Below, piece after piece: positions 34,594 through 43,739 of a DNA stretch of 64,000 nucleotides (the first letter of the stretch is position 1; every line of letters starts with the position of its first letter). Location of the stretch: NCBI GenBank assembly GCA_963724945.1, contig CAVRWL010000003.1, positions 2,666,001 through 2,730,000 on the forward strand, given 5' to 3'. Source of the DNA: Hyphomicrobium_A sp963724945. Lineage in GTDB: Bacteria > Pseudomonadota > Alphaproteobacteria > Rhizobiales > Hyphomicrobiaceae. Under the pieces are notes generated by a model. That model was given only the letters and a program-made list of their open reading frames with translations. It searched no databases and was not told where the DNA came from. The translations under genes and the position numbers were made by a program.

Positions 34594-36033
34594 GTGCGCA
34601 TGAGCGCGCGCCCGCAACGCTTCGCGAGCCCTTGGGCCGTGCTCAAGGCGTCTCACTTGCGAGAAGGATTGGAGCAATGCAGCTTCAAGCTTCCTGCGAT
34701 GGCCGTAGGCGCGCTGGCGCTGGCCGCAGCGACGGGCGCAGTCGGATACCGGCTCGGCACCGGCGGCTGGCCCGATGTGATGGCCACTCACGTCTCTGCC
34801 CAGACGGCGGACGCGCGCGTCCCGGCCCCGCCAGCCACGACCACGGAGCGCAAGCCCCTCTACTACCGCAACCCGATGGGACTCGCCGACACCTCGCCGG
34901 TGCCCAAAAAGGATTCCATGGGAATGGACTACATCCCCGTCTACGCGGGCGAGGATGACGAGGGCAGCATCAAATTCTCGCCGGGCAAGATCCAGCGCAG
35001 CGGCGTGCGCAGCGAGGTGATCGGCAAACGCGTACTGACCCGTACGGTGCGTGTGCCCGGCACGGTCGCGCTCGACGAGCGGCGCATCTCGGTCATTACC
35101 CTGCGCTTTGACGCCTACCTCGAGAAGGTCGCCGACGTCACGACCGGTAGCCACGTGAAGGCGGGCGAGCCGCTGATGACGATCTATGCGCCCGACCTGC
35201 TGACGATCGGCGCCCGGCTCGTGATCGAGGAGCAGACGGGTTGGGGGCCGGCCGACGCCGCCGACCGCGCCACCATCAACGCCCGCAGCCTCAGGGCGCC
35301 GGTCATCGGTGCGCGACGGCGGCTGGAGAACATGAAGATCCCGCAAGACGTCATCGACGGGATCGCGCGCACGCGGACCGTCCCCGATACGGTCGTGTGG
35401 CGTGCGCCGCGCGACGGCATCGTTCTGGAGCGAAAGGCTGTCGAGGGCATGCGCTCGCGGCCCGGCGATGTCTTGTTCCGCATCGCCGACTACTCTCTCG
35501 TTTGGCTGATGGCCGACGTACCGGAGGGCGAGCTTGGCGCGCTGAAGCCGGGCCAGTCCGCAACGATCCATGCCCGCGCGTATCCCGGCCGGGACTTCCA
35601 CGGCACCGTCACGGTCATCTATCCGCAGCTCAACATGCAGACGCGCACCAATCAGGTGCGCATCGAGATTGCCAATCCCGACCTGGCGCTGCTGCCGGAC
35701 ATGTACGCGGACGTCGAGATCAAGACCGGGGCGGACCAGCAGGTCGTCGTCGTCCCCGACAGCGCCGTCATCGACAGCGGCACGCGCCAAGTCGTCATAT
35801 TGGACCGCGGAGACGGCCGCTTCGAGCCGCGCGAGGTCAAGCTCGGCCGGCACGGCGACGGCTTTAGCGAGGTGCTCGACGGCGTGAGGGCGGGCGAGAA
35901 GGTAGTGACCACGGCGAACTTCCTGATCGACGCGGAAAGCAATCTGCGGGCGGCCATCAAGGGTTTCACGGCGGACAAGCCAGATGCCGCCACCGGCACC
36001 GAGGCTACCGCCGGCGCGGAGGCCCATCCATGA
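34594..36033 (+). CDS. cusB: Copper/silver efflux RND periplasmic adaptor CusB
   Basis: 479 residues (GTG at 34594; an ATG at 34600 is equally possible). A transmembrane or signal segment lies at about residues 35-55. A heavy-metal-binding YHS-like motif follows (YYRNPMGLADTSPVPKKDSMGMDYIPVY, about 90-117), as in many CusB homologues. Then come the lipoyl/barrel-sandwich parts (VPGTVALDERRISVITLRFDAYLEKV; WRAPRDGIVLERKAVEGM) and the beta-barrel domain (TVIYPQLNMQTRTNQVRIEI). It links the inner-membrane pump CusA to an outer-membrane channel. Its stop overlaps the cusA start by four bases. No cusC is nearby. Confidence 0.93.
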   Translation: MRMSARPQRFASPWAVLKASHLREGLEQCSFKLPAMAVGALALAAATGAVGYRLGTGGWPDVMATHVSAQTADARVPAPPATTTERKPLYYRNPMGLADTSPVPKKDSMGMDYIPVYAGEDDEGSIKFSPGKIQRSGVRSEVIGKRVLTRTVRVPGTVALDERRISVITLRFDAYLEKVADVTTGSHVKAGEPLMTIYAPDLLTIGARLVIEEQTGWGPADAADRATINARSLRAPVIGARRRLENMKIPQDVIDGIARTRTVPDTVVWRAPRDGIVLERKAVEGMRSRPGDVLFRIADYSLVWLMADVPEGELGALKPGQSATIHARAYPGRDFHGTVTVIYPQLNMQTRTNQVRIEIANPDLALLPDMYADVEIKTGADQQVVVVPDSAVIDSGTRQVVILDRGDGRFEPREVKLGRHGDGFSEVLDGVRAGEKVVTTANFLIDAESNLRAAIKGFTADKPDAATGTEATAGAEAHP

Positions 36034-39000
36034 TCGCCTGGATCATCCGCTGGTCGGCGAGCAATCTGATGCTGGTCTTGCTCGGGGCGCTATTCGCCGC
36101 CGGGGCCGGCTTCTACGCCATACAAGAAGTCCCGCTCGACGCCATCCCCGACCTTTCCGACACGCAGGTGATCATCTATACCGACGCGCCTGGCCAGGCG
36201 CCGCAGGTTGTCGAGGATCAGATCACCTACCCGCTGACGACGGCCATGCTGTCAGTGCCGCGCTCGCGCGTCGTGCGCGGGTTCTCGTTCTTCGGAGTGA
36301 GCTTCGTCTACGTCATCTTCGAGGATGGCACCGACATCTACTGGGCGCGCTCGCGCGTGCTCGAGTACCTGAGCTTTGCCGCGCGCAACCTCCCACGCAA
36401 CGTGACGCCGACCATCGGCCCCGACGCTACGGGAGTCGGCTGGGTCTACGAGTACGTCGTGATGGCCGCCAAGCGCAGCCTGGCCGAGCTGCGCACGACA
36501 CAGGATTGGCAAATCAAATACGCGCTGGCCAAGGCGCAGGGCGTGGCCGAGGTCGCGAGCGCCGGCGGCTTCGTGCGCCAGTACAGCGTCGTCGTCGACC
36601 CCGGGCGGCTCAAAGCCTTGGGCATCTCGCTGGCGAAGATCAAGGAGGCGATCCGCGCCTCCAACATGGACGTCGGCGGGCGCGTTATCGAGCTGGCGGA
36701 GACCGAGTTCATGGTGCGCGGGCGCGGGTATATCCGCAGCGCCAAGGATCTCGAGCAGATCGTCCTGAAGAGCACCGCCGGGACCCCCGTCTACTTGCGC
36801 GACGTGGCCCGCGTCGAGCTCGCTCCTGACGAGCGCCGCGGCGTCACCGAGCTCAATGGGGAAGGAGAGGCGGTCTCTGGGGTCGCGATCCAGCGCTATG
36901 GGCAGAATGCGCTTACCGTCATCGACAACATCAAGAAACGTATCGGGGAAATCGCAGCGAGCCTGCCCGAGGGCACGCATATCGTCCCGGTCTACGACCG
37001 CTCCAAGCTCATCCATCGGGCCATCGAGACGCTCAAGCACACGCTGACTGAGGAAAGCCTGATCGTGGCCTTCGTGTGCGTCGTGTTCCTGTTGCACGTG
37101 CGCAGCGCGCTCGTCGCGATCATCACGCTGCCGTTGGGCGTGCTCATCGCCTACATCTGCATGTACGCGCTCGGGATCTCCTCCAACATCATGAGCCTCG
37201 GCGGCATCGCTATCGCCATTGGCGCCATGGTCGACGCCGCGATCGTCATGATCGAGAACGCCCACAAGCATCTGGAGCGGGCGCCGCCGGACAAGTCGCG
37301 CACCGAGATCCTGATCGAGGCGGCGACCCAGGTGGGGCCGGCGCTATTCTTCTCGCTGCTGATCATCACGGTGTCGTTCCTGCCGATCTTCACGCTGGAG
37401 GCGCAGGAGGGACGCCTGTTCAAGCCGCTTGCCTTCACAAAGACGTTTGCCATGGCGGCGTCCGCAATTCTGTCCGTCACCGTCGTGCCGGCGCTGATGA
37501 TGATCTTCGTGCGCGGCCGCATCCTTCCGGAGGAAAAAAACCCGATCAACCGTTTTCTCATCTGGGTCTACCGGCCCGTCATCGCCGCCGTGCTCAAGGC
37601 CAAGACCGTGACGATTGCCTTGGCGGTCGCCGTGCTTGGGCTGAGCATCTGGCCGGCGACCCAGCTTGGCTCGGAGTTCATGCCGAACCTCAATGAAGGT
37701 ACACTGCTCTACATGCCGGTCTCGCTGCCGGGGCTCTCGATCACCAAGGCGGCCGAATTGCTGCAAACACAGGACAGGATCATCAGATCCTTCCCCGAGG
37801 TCGCATCGGTCTTCGGCAAGGCGGGCCGCGCCGATACCGCAACCGACCCAGCCCCCACGGAAATGTTCGAGACCGTCATCAACCTCAAGCCGGAGAGCGC
37901 ATGGCGCCCCGGCATGACGATCGACAAACTCATCGCCGAGATGGACAAGTCGCTGCAGTTTCCCGGCGTGTCGAACGCCTGGACCATGCCGATCAAGGCC
38001 CGCATCGACATGCTGGCAACCGGCATCCGCACCCCGATCGGCATCAAGGTGTTCGGGCGAAACCTGAAAGAGATCGAGCATCTTGCGCGGCAGATCGAGG
38101 CGGTGTTGCGCAACGTACCCGGCACGGCAAGCGCCTTTGCGGAGCGCGTCATCGGCGGCTACTATCTCGAGATCGTGCCCAAACGCGATCAGCTTGGCCG
38201 CTACGGGCTCATGATCGGCGACGTGGAGGACGTGGTCGCCACCGCGCTCGGCGCCGAGACGGTGACGACCACGGTCGAGGGGCGCGAGCGCTACGCCGTC
38301 AACGTGCGCTACCCGCGCGAGCTCAGATCCGATCCCCAGGCGATCGCCCGCGATGTGCTGGTCTCCATACCGAGCGGGGGAACCGTTCCGCTCGGCGAGG
38401 TCGCAACCATCAGGCGCACGCAGGGACCGGCATCCATTCGCACCGAGGACGCGCAGCTCGTCGGGTATGTCTATGTCGACGTGCGCGACCGCGATCTCGG
38501 CGGCTACGTCGCCGACGCGAAGCGCGCTGTCGCTTCCCAGGTGACGTTTCCGACCGGCTCCTACATCACCTGGAGCGGCCAGTTTGAATATTACGAGCGC
38601 GCCAAGGAGCGGCTCGCCGTCGTCGTGCCGGTGACGCTCACGATCATTCTGCTGCTGCTCTATCTCAATTTCCGGCGCATGACCGAGACGCTAATCGTTA
38701 TGGCCTCGCTCCCCTTCGCCCTCGTTGGCGGTCTGTGGCTCATGTGGTGGATGGGGTTCAATCTTTCCGTCGCCGTGGCCGTGGGTTTTATCGCCCTTGC
38801 CGGAGTTGCCGCCGAAACCGGCGTCGTGATGCTGATCTATCTCGACCAGGCGTTGGCCGAGCGACGCAGGCTCGCTCACAGCGAAGGGCGCACGCTCACG
38901 CACGGCGACTTGCGCGAGGCCATTATGATCGGTGCGGTGGAGCGCGTGCGGCCAAAGATGATGACGGTAACCGCCATCATGGTCGGCCTGTTGCCCATCC

Positions 39001-39236
39001 TGTGGAGCACCGGCGCCGGCTCGGAGGTCATGCAACGCATCGCCGTGCCGATGATCGGGGGCATGGTGTCGTCGACGGTCTTGACGCTCGTCGTCATTCC
39101 GGCCGTCTACGCGCTCATCAAGGAGAGCGGCTTGCGGCGGCAGCGGGGCTGCGCAGGTGAAACGATGACTGATACTCTTGCGAATAAAGCTGGGATGGCG
39201 CCGCCGCTCGGCGCCAAGACGACGGGAAAGGCTTAG
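36030..39236 (+). CDS. cusA: Copper/silver efflux RND transporter CusA
   Basis: 1068 residues, a heavy-metal-efflux RND pump of the HME family. Features include the N-terminal helix and VPLDAIPDLSDTQVIIYTDAPGQAPQVVEDQITYPL, the cytoplasmic ILIEAATQVGPALFFSLLIITVSFLPIF, and the C-terminal YLNFRRMTETLIVMASLPFALVGGLWLMWWMGF segment, which is typical of CusA/CzcA. Twelve membrane helices in the 6+6 arrangement are expected. Methionine-rich segments in the periplasmic loops and the gene neighbours (CusB, CopC, CopD) favour monovalent copper or silver over divalent cations. It overlaps cusB by ATGA. Confidence 0.95.
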   Translation: MIAWIIRWSASNLMLVLLGALFAAGAGFYAIQEVPLDAIPDLSDTQVIIYTDAPGQAPQVVEDQITYPLTTAMLSVPRSRVVRGFSFFGVSFVYVIFEDGTDIYWARSRVLEYLSFAARNLPRNVTPTIGPDATGVGWVYEYVVMAAKRSLAELRTTQDWQIKYALAKAQGVAEVASAGGFVRQYSVVVDPGRLKALGISLAKIKEAIRASNMDVGGRVIELAETEFMVRGRGYIRSAKDLEQIVLKSTAGTPVYLRDVARVELAPDERRGVTELNGEGEAVSGVAIQRYGQNALTVIDNIKKRIGEIAASLPEGTHIVPVYDRSKLIHRAIETLKHTLTEESLIVAFVCVVFLLHVRSALVAIITLPLGVLIAYICMYALGISSNIMSLGGIAIAIGAMVDAAIVMIENAHKHLERAPPDKSRTEILIEAATQVGPALFFSLLIITVSFLPIFTLEAQEGRLFKPLAFTKTFAMAASAILSVTVVPALMMIFVRGRILPEEKNPINRFLIWVYRPVIAAVLKAKTVTIALAVAVLGLSIWPATQLGSEFMPNLNEGTLLYMPVSLPGLSITKAAELLQTQDRIIRSFPEVASVFGKAGRADTATDPAPTEMFETVINLKPESAWRPGMTIDKLIAEMDKSLQFPGVSNAWTMPIKARIDMLATGIRTPIGIKVFGRNLKEIEHLARQIEAVLRNVPGTASAFAERVIGGYYLEIVPKRDQLGRYGLMIGDVEDVVATALGAETVTTTVEGRERYAVNVRYPRELRSDPQAIARDVLVSIPSGGTVPLGEVATIRRTQGPASIRTEDAQLVGYVYVDVRDRDLGGYVADAKRAVASQVTFPTGSYITWSGQFEYYERAKERLAVVVPVTLTIILLLLYLNFRRMTETLIVMASLPFALVGGLWLMWWMGFNLSVAVAVGFIALAGVAAETGVVMLIYLDQALAERRRLAHSEGRTLTHGDLREAIMIGAVERVRPKMMTVTAIMVGLLPILWSTGAGSEVMQRIAVPMIGGMVSSTVLTLVVIPAVYALIKESGLRRQRGCAGETMTDTLANKAGMAPPLGAKTTGKA

Positions 39237-39239
39237 AAA

Positions 39240-39809
39240 ATGCGCATGAGAGTTCCGGCAAAGCCGCTTTCCAGCTACCCCTTCTACCTGCAGCCGTTTT
39301 TCGCAAACCAAAAACGCAAGTACGGCGAGGTGCTGCAATCGGCGCTTCTGTGGGCGCGCTCGCCGAAGCTGTTCCTGGGCGTCGCCGTCCTCTACGCCAT
39401 GATCGACCGGCGCTCCTCGCCGATCGAGCCGGCCCTGCGCTCGCTGGTCACGGTGCGCGTATCGCAGATCAACGACTGCCCCTTTTGCGTCGATCTCAAC
39501 TCGGCAACGCTGATGAAGCGCGGGGTCAGCCCCGAGAAGGTTGACGCGCTCGATGACTGGCGCGCGAGCAACCTGTTCGATGCGCGCGAGCAAGCCGTGC
39601 TCGAGTATGCCGAGACCATGACGAAATCCGACCTGCGCGTCGGGGACGAGCTGGTGCAGAGGCTCAGGGCCTTCTTCGACGATGACGGCGTCGTCGAGCT
39701 GACCGGCCTCATCGCGTTCCAGAATCTATCGAGCAAGTTCAACAGTGCGTTGGGCGTGCCGGCCCAAGGATTCTGCCGGCTTCCCGGTGCGGGGGAGACG
39801 CGAGGATGA
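39240..39809 (+). CDS. Carboxymuconolactone decarboxylase/AhpD-like protein
   Basis: 189 residues of the AhpD-like fold. The conserved redox loop is NDCPFCVDLNSATLMKRG (Cys-x2-Cys, about residues 79-82), followed by AREQAVLEYAETMT and a helical C-terminus. AhpD-like proteins act as thiol-dependent peroxidases or as decarboxylases; the CPFC pair points to a redox role here. It lies three bases after cusA, and its stop overlaps copC, so it belongs to the copper operon, where it may protect against copper-driven oxidation. That role is inference. Confidence 0.85.
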   Translation: MRMRVPAKPLSSYPFYLQPFFANQKRKYGEVLQSALLWARSPKLFLGVAVLYAMIDRRSSPIEPALRSLVTVRVSQINDCPFCVDLNSATLMKRGVSPEKVDALDDWRASNLFDAREQAVLEYAETMTKSDLRVGDELVQRLRAFFDDDGVVELTGLIAFQNLSSKFNSALGVPAQGFCRLPGAGETRG

Positions 39810-40195
39810 GAATACCCTTTTCGCTAGTTGCCGCGGCGGCAGCTCTGATGCTGATGGCGGGGGCAGGCGCCGCCTTCGCCCACGCCAAGATGACGGGAAG
39901 CGTGCCCAAGGACGGCGCGACCGTCGCCGCCGGGCTCGCACAGATCGAGATGACGTTCTCCCACCCCATGCGGCTTACGCTTCTGCGCGTGCATCGCTCA
40001 GCGGACGATCGCGATGTGCCGCTCAACGGCGTGCTCGCCAAGACCTTCGCGCAGAGCGCCAAGGTCGGCATTGATGCGCTCACGGCTGGCGCCTACGACG
40101 TCGCCTGGACCGCGGTCTCGGAGGACGGGCACGTGATGAGGGGCCGCTTCGCGTTCACGGTCGCCGACCCGCCCGATGCTGCGCCTCCACAATGA
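39806..40195 (+). CDS. copC: Periplasmic copper-binding protein CopC
   Basis: 129 residues with a signal peptide ending at AFA. The mature protein begins HAKMTGSVPKDG, giving the N-terminal His that is the Cu(II) ligand in CopC. The remaining CopC features are the HPMRLTLLRVHR strand and AGAYDVAWTAVSEDGHVMRGRFAFTV, with a second Cu ligand in DGH. The fold is a cupredoxin-like beta-barrel. It overlaps the AhpD-like stop and the copD start by four bases each, forming one tightly coupled operon. Confidence 0.94.
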   Translation: MRIPFSLVAAAAALMLMAGAGAAFAHAKMTGSVPKDGATVAAGLAQIEMTFSHPMRLTLLRVHRSADDRDVPLNGVLAKTFAQSAKVGIDALTAGAYDVAWTAVSEDGHVMRGRFAFTVADPPDAAPPQ

Positions 40196-41043
40196 CCGGC
40201 CTTGATCTCTTGACGATCGGCTTGCGTGCCCTCGTCTATACCGGCTCGATCGCGGCCGCAGGCGGCGCTCTATTCGCGGCAGGCTTTCCCCGCGCCAGCG
40301 CGGCGGTCGCGCCTGCCGTGCAGCGCCAGATCCTCGGTGGATTTCTTCTGCTCTTGGTCAGCGAGCCGCTACGCTACGCCGTGTTTCAGCTCGCCATCGC
40401 CGATGGCGACGTGGCGCTGGCGTTCGGACGCGGCATGCGCTGGATGGCCTTCGAGACGCCGATCGGGCAGGCGGCGGCGGTGCGGCTCGCCGCTGCGGCC
40501 GTCATCACTGCTACGGCCCCGCGCCATCGGAGCGCACAGCTCGCCGCGGCGTTGGTCATGATCGGCTCATTCCTCCTCGAGGGGCACACGGCAGCAAGCG
40601 AGGCGCGCCGCCTCGTCGCTCCGCTGCTCTTCATCCACCTCGCCGCCGTGCACTGGTGGCTCGGTGCGCTGCTGCCGCTGATCGCGCTCACGCGGCGCGC
40701 GGAGCCGGCGACCGTCATTGCGACGACCGAGGCGTTTGGAACCCGGGCCGTCTGGATCGTCGCAGGCCTGCTCGCAGTCGGCGTGCTGCTCGCGGCGCTC
40801 CTGACGGGTGGCGTTCTCCGCCTCGACAGCGCCTACCAGCAGCGGCTGCTGATCAAGCTTGGCCTCGTTGCAGCACTTCTTTCAATCGCGGCGTTTAACA
40901 AGCTGCGGCTCACGCCGCTGCTGCGGCAGGACTTCGCGCTCGGCGCAAAGCGGCTGCGCGCTTCGATCCAGCTCGAGGTCGCTGTGGCGCTCGCCATCCT
41001 TGCAGCCTCCGCCTGGCTCGTCGCCACCGCTCCCGACGGCTAG
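40192..41043 (+). CDS. copD: Copper resistance membrane protein CopD
   Basis: 283 residues with about eight predicted transmembrane helices. Typical CopD features are the early GLRALVYTGSIAAAGGALF, the LLEGHTAAS segment, and FIHLAAVHWWLGALLPLIAL in the middle, with conserved His in GHTA and HLAAVHWW. CopD is thought to move copper across the inner membrane together with CopC. It is the last gene of the operon and ends tail-to-tail against the P-type ATPase, overlapping by four bases. Confidence 0.93.
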   Translation: MTGLDLLTIGLRALVYTGSIAAAGGALFAAGFPRASAAVAPAVQRQILGGFLLLLVSEPLRYAVFQLAIADGDVALAFGRGMRWMAFETPIGQAAAVRLAAAAVITATAPRHRSAQLAAALVMIGSFLLEGHTAASEARRLVAPLLFIHLAAVHWWLGALLPLIALTRRAEPATVIATTEAFGTRAVWIVAGLLAVGVLLAALLTGGVLRLDSAYQQRLLIKLGLVAALLSIAAFNKLRLTPLLRQDFALGAKRLRASIQLEVAVALAILAASAWLVATAPDG

Positions 41044-43529
41044 GGTCCGTGGTTGTTATGCGTGGCGAGCCACCGCCCGACCAGCTCGGCAACGGCCCAG
41101 CTTCCCGCCACGCCCGCGGCGATGATCGACGAGACCGTGAGATCGAGGGGCACAAGGCCGAGCAGCGCACGCAAAGGCTCAAGCAGCACAGTCAGCACCT
41201 GCACCGCCATTCCGCCCAGCACGGCGATATGCAGGAAGGTGTTGCGCTGCGGATTGAGCGTGAGCCGGCGCGAGGGATAGGCGAAGGCGACCTCCGCGAT
41301 CAATTCATAGAGGAACACTGCTGTCCGCGTCTCCAGGATCGCATAGCCGAGGTAGGGCAGCAGGACGAACAGCGTGATGCCGGCGAACGCCTTCGCCAAC
41401 CCGGTGACGACAATGAAGCGCACAGATACGGCATCGAGCAGCCCCGCCTTGGCCGGCCTCGGCTTAAGGCGCATGACGCCCGGGTTGAGGTCGAAGGTCA
41501 GCGCCAGCACCGGGGCGCCGTTGCCGACCACGTTGATCCACAACAGCTGCACGGCGGTGAGCGGCAACAGGAACGTGCCGCCATCAGGGTCCTTGATTCC
41601 AAGCGCAAAGGAGAGGCCGAGGCCGCCCACGACGAGCAAGACGAGCGCGAAGTTAGTGGAGAACAGGAAGCGGATGCACTTCTGGATGTTCTCGTAGATG
41701 CTGCGGCCTTCCTCGATGGCGGCAACGATCGTGGCGAAGTTATCGTCCATCAGCACGAGATCGGCGACCTCGCGCGCCACGTCCGAACCGCGCCGGCCCA
41801 TAGCGACGCCGACGTCGGCGCATTTCAGTGCAGGCGCGTCGTTGACCCCGTCGCCGGTGACGGCGACGACCTCGCCCGCCGCCTTCAAGGCCTCCACCAG
41901 CTTGAGCTTGTGCTCGGGTGCAGCGCGCGCAAATACGTCGACCTCGCGCACGGCCACCCGCAGATCCTCAGCCGACATGCGCTCGACGTCGCGGCCGGTC
42001 AAGACGCGCTGCGATCGGATACCGATCGCCTCCCCGACCGTCTCCGCGGTCGCCGGGTGATCCCCGGTGATCATGACGACGCGGATGCCGGCGGCGCGCG
42101 CGCGCGCCAGCGCATCGGCAACCTCCGCGCGCGGCGGGTCCCAGAGAAGCGCGAGACCGAGAAAGTGGATGTCCGCCTCCCCCTCCCCCTCGCACCAGCC
42201 GAGCGCGAGCACGCGGTAGCCTTCCCGCGCCCGCCGGTGCGCCGTCTCCGTCCAGGTCTCTCTCTCGGACTGCGATAGGCGGCTTCTCGCGATGAGCACC
42301 TCCGGCGCGCCCTTCAGATAGCTGACGACCTCCCCGGCCTCGAGCACGGTCACGCGCATGAAGCCGTCCGCGCTGTCGAAGGGATGGCTGGCCAGCCGCT
42401 CGTGCCCAGCGTTCAGGCGCACGGCGTCGTGGCCGTGCCCGGCTGCGAACGCGAGGAGGGCAAGCTCGAGCGGGTCGCCCACGCTCGCGGCGGGCTCTGC
42501 GTCGTTCGCCAGCACCATCGCCTTCAGTGCGCGCGCCTCGTCCACGGCGTCGAGCGCTTTGACGTGCATGCGGTTCTCGGTCAGCGTCCCGGTCTTGTCC
42601 GTCGCGATCAGGGTGACCGAGCCCAACGCCTCCACCGCGCTCAAGCGACGCACGATCGCCTTGCGGCGCGCAAGCCGCTCCACGCCCAGCGCCAGTGCGA
42701 GCGTCATCGCCGCGGGCAGTCCCTCCGGCACAGCGGCAACAGCGAGCGCCACCGAGAACAAGAGCACATGGCCGATGCGGGCGGGCCCCTCCACAATGAG
42801 GCCGCCGAGCGTCAGCGCGATCCCCAATGCCAGGATGGCAAAGGCGACCTGGTTGCCGAACGTACGCAGTCGCCGCTCGAGCGGCGTCACGCCGGCCTCG
42901 ATGCCGCCGATCATGGTGGCAAGGCGCCCCATGGCGCTTTTCGGTCCCGTGCGGCTCACGGCCATGAAGCCTTTGCCGCGCACGAGCAGGGTGCCGCTCA
43001 GGAGCTCTGCGCCGATCCTCTTGTCGACGGGAAGGGATTCGCCCGTGAGGATCGATTGATCCGCCTGCAGCTCGCCGCCGGCCACGTACGTGCCGTCGGC
43101 AGGAATGCGATCGCCCGCCTCGACGCGCACGAGGTCACCAGGAACGAGGTCCGGGCTTGCAACTTGCGCAAGAGCGCCATCGCGCATCACCCAGACGTAG
43201 GGCGTCGCGAGCGCCTTGAGGCGCGAAAGCGCCGCCTCGGCCTTGGCCTCCTGGTAGGTGCCCAGACCGGCGTTGAGCACGAGGATCACGGCGATCGCAA
43301 CCGCCTCGATCGGGACTCCCTGCGCCCCGCCGTAGGCCCACAGCGCCAGATCGACGCCGAGCGCGAACAAGAGGATGTAGATGAGCGGGCTCGCGAACTG
43401 GCGCCCAAGACGCTGCCAGACGCTGGTGGGGGGCGCCTCAGGGAGCGCATTGGGGCCATAGCGGGCGAGCCGCTCGGCCGCCTCGGTGCCGCTGAGGCCT
43501 CGAGGGCTACCGGCTGCTGCCTCGCTCAC
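41040..43529 (-). CDS. Cation-translocating P-type ATPase (type II, CtpF/PMA1-like)
   Basis: 829 residues. It has the cation-ATPase N-terminal domain (GLSGTEAAERLARYGPNALP), the actuator motif TGES, the phosphorylation motif DKTGTLTEN with Asp311, and the hinge GDGVNDAPALK. The sequence AVPEGLPAAMTLALALGVERLARR in helix 4 marks the Ca2+/Na+/H+ type II class, not a heavy-metal ATPase. There is no CPC motif and no N-terminal metal domain, so it is not part of copper resistance. The GTG at 43529 has GGGGAG six bases upstream. Its nearest functional parallel by context is the DosR-regulated CtpF of mycobacteria. Confidence 0.93.
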   Translation of the reverse strand: MSEAAAGSPRGLSGTEAAERLARYGPNALPEAPPTSVWQRLGRQFASPLIYILLFALGVDLALWAYGGAQGVPIEAVAIAVILVLNAGLGTYQEAKAEAALSRLKALATPYVWVMRDGALAQVASPDLVPGDLVRVEAGDRIPADGTYVAGGELQADQSILTGESLPVDKRIGAELLSGTLLVRGKGFMAVSRTGPKSAMGRLATMIGGIEAGVTPLERRLRTFGNQVAFAILALGIALTLGGLIVEGPARIGHVLLFSVALAVAAVPEGLPAAMTLALALGVERLARRKAIVRRLSAVEALGSVTLIATDKTGTLTENRMHVKALDAVDEARALKAMVLANDAEPAASVGDPLELALLAFAAGHGHDAVRLNAGHERLASHPFDSADGFMRVTVLEAGEVVSYLKGAPEVLIARSRLSQSERETWTETAHRRAREGYRVLALGWCEGEGEADIHFLGLALLWDPPRAEVADALARARAAGIRVVMITGDHPATAETVGEAIGIRSQRVLTGRDVERMSAEDLRVAVREVDVFARAAPEHKLKLVEALKAAGEVVAVTGDGVNDAPALKCADVGVAMGRRGSDVAREVADLVLMDDNFATIVAAIEEGRSIYENIQKCIRFLFSTNFALVLLVVGGLGLSFALGIKDPDGGTFLLPLTAVQLLWINVVGNGAPVLALTFDLNPGVMRLKPRPAKAGLLDAVSVRFIVVTGLAKAFAGITLFVLLPYLGYAILETRTAVFLYELIAEVAFAYPSRRLTLNPQRNTFLHIAVLGGMAVQVLTVLLEPLRALLGLVPLDLTVSSIIAAGVAGSWAVAELVGRWLATHNNHGP

Positions 43530-43709
43530 AGTTTCTCCCCTCGCGGAGAATCGCTCTGCACTCGCATATCATCTCCGGAAATACAGCCCGCCGGGGCCAT
43601 TTCCCGGGTGGATCGGGCTTGCCCTTCAAGTTGGGGCGCTGCGAAACTACATATTCGCACAAAATCTAACGCGCGCGAGACATAGGCGCGACTGGCACCT
43701 GTTTTCGTT

Positions 43710-43739
43710 ATTCAAGACAACATGATTCAAGACAACATG
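43710..43739 (+). repeat. Tandem duplication at the phaC start
   Basis: ATTCAAGACAACATG occurs twice back to back, at 43710-43724 and 43725-43739. Each copy ends in an in-frame ATG, so the gene has two equivalent start codons (43722 and 43737) with the same upstream context. Confidence 0.9.

Noticed and set aside
34114..36027. Minus-strand open frame opposite cusB
   Set aside because: Shadow of cusB, whose adaptor motifs are unambiguous.
41040..43529. P-type ATPase as a copper exporter of the adjacent Cus/Cop operon
   Set aside because: It has PEGLPA in helix 4, no CPx motif and no metal-binding N-terminus, and lies on the other strand; it is a type II cation pump.
43700..43716. Sigma-54 promoter before phaC (TGGCAC...)
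   Set aside because: The -24 half TGGCAC is present, but the -12 half reads TTCG instead of TTGC.
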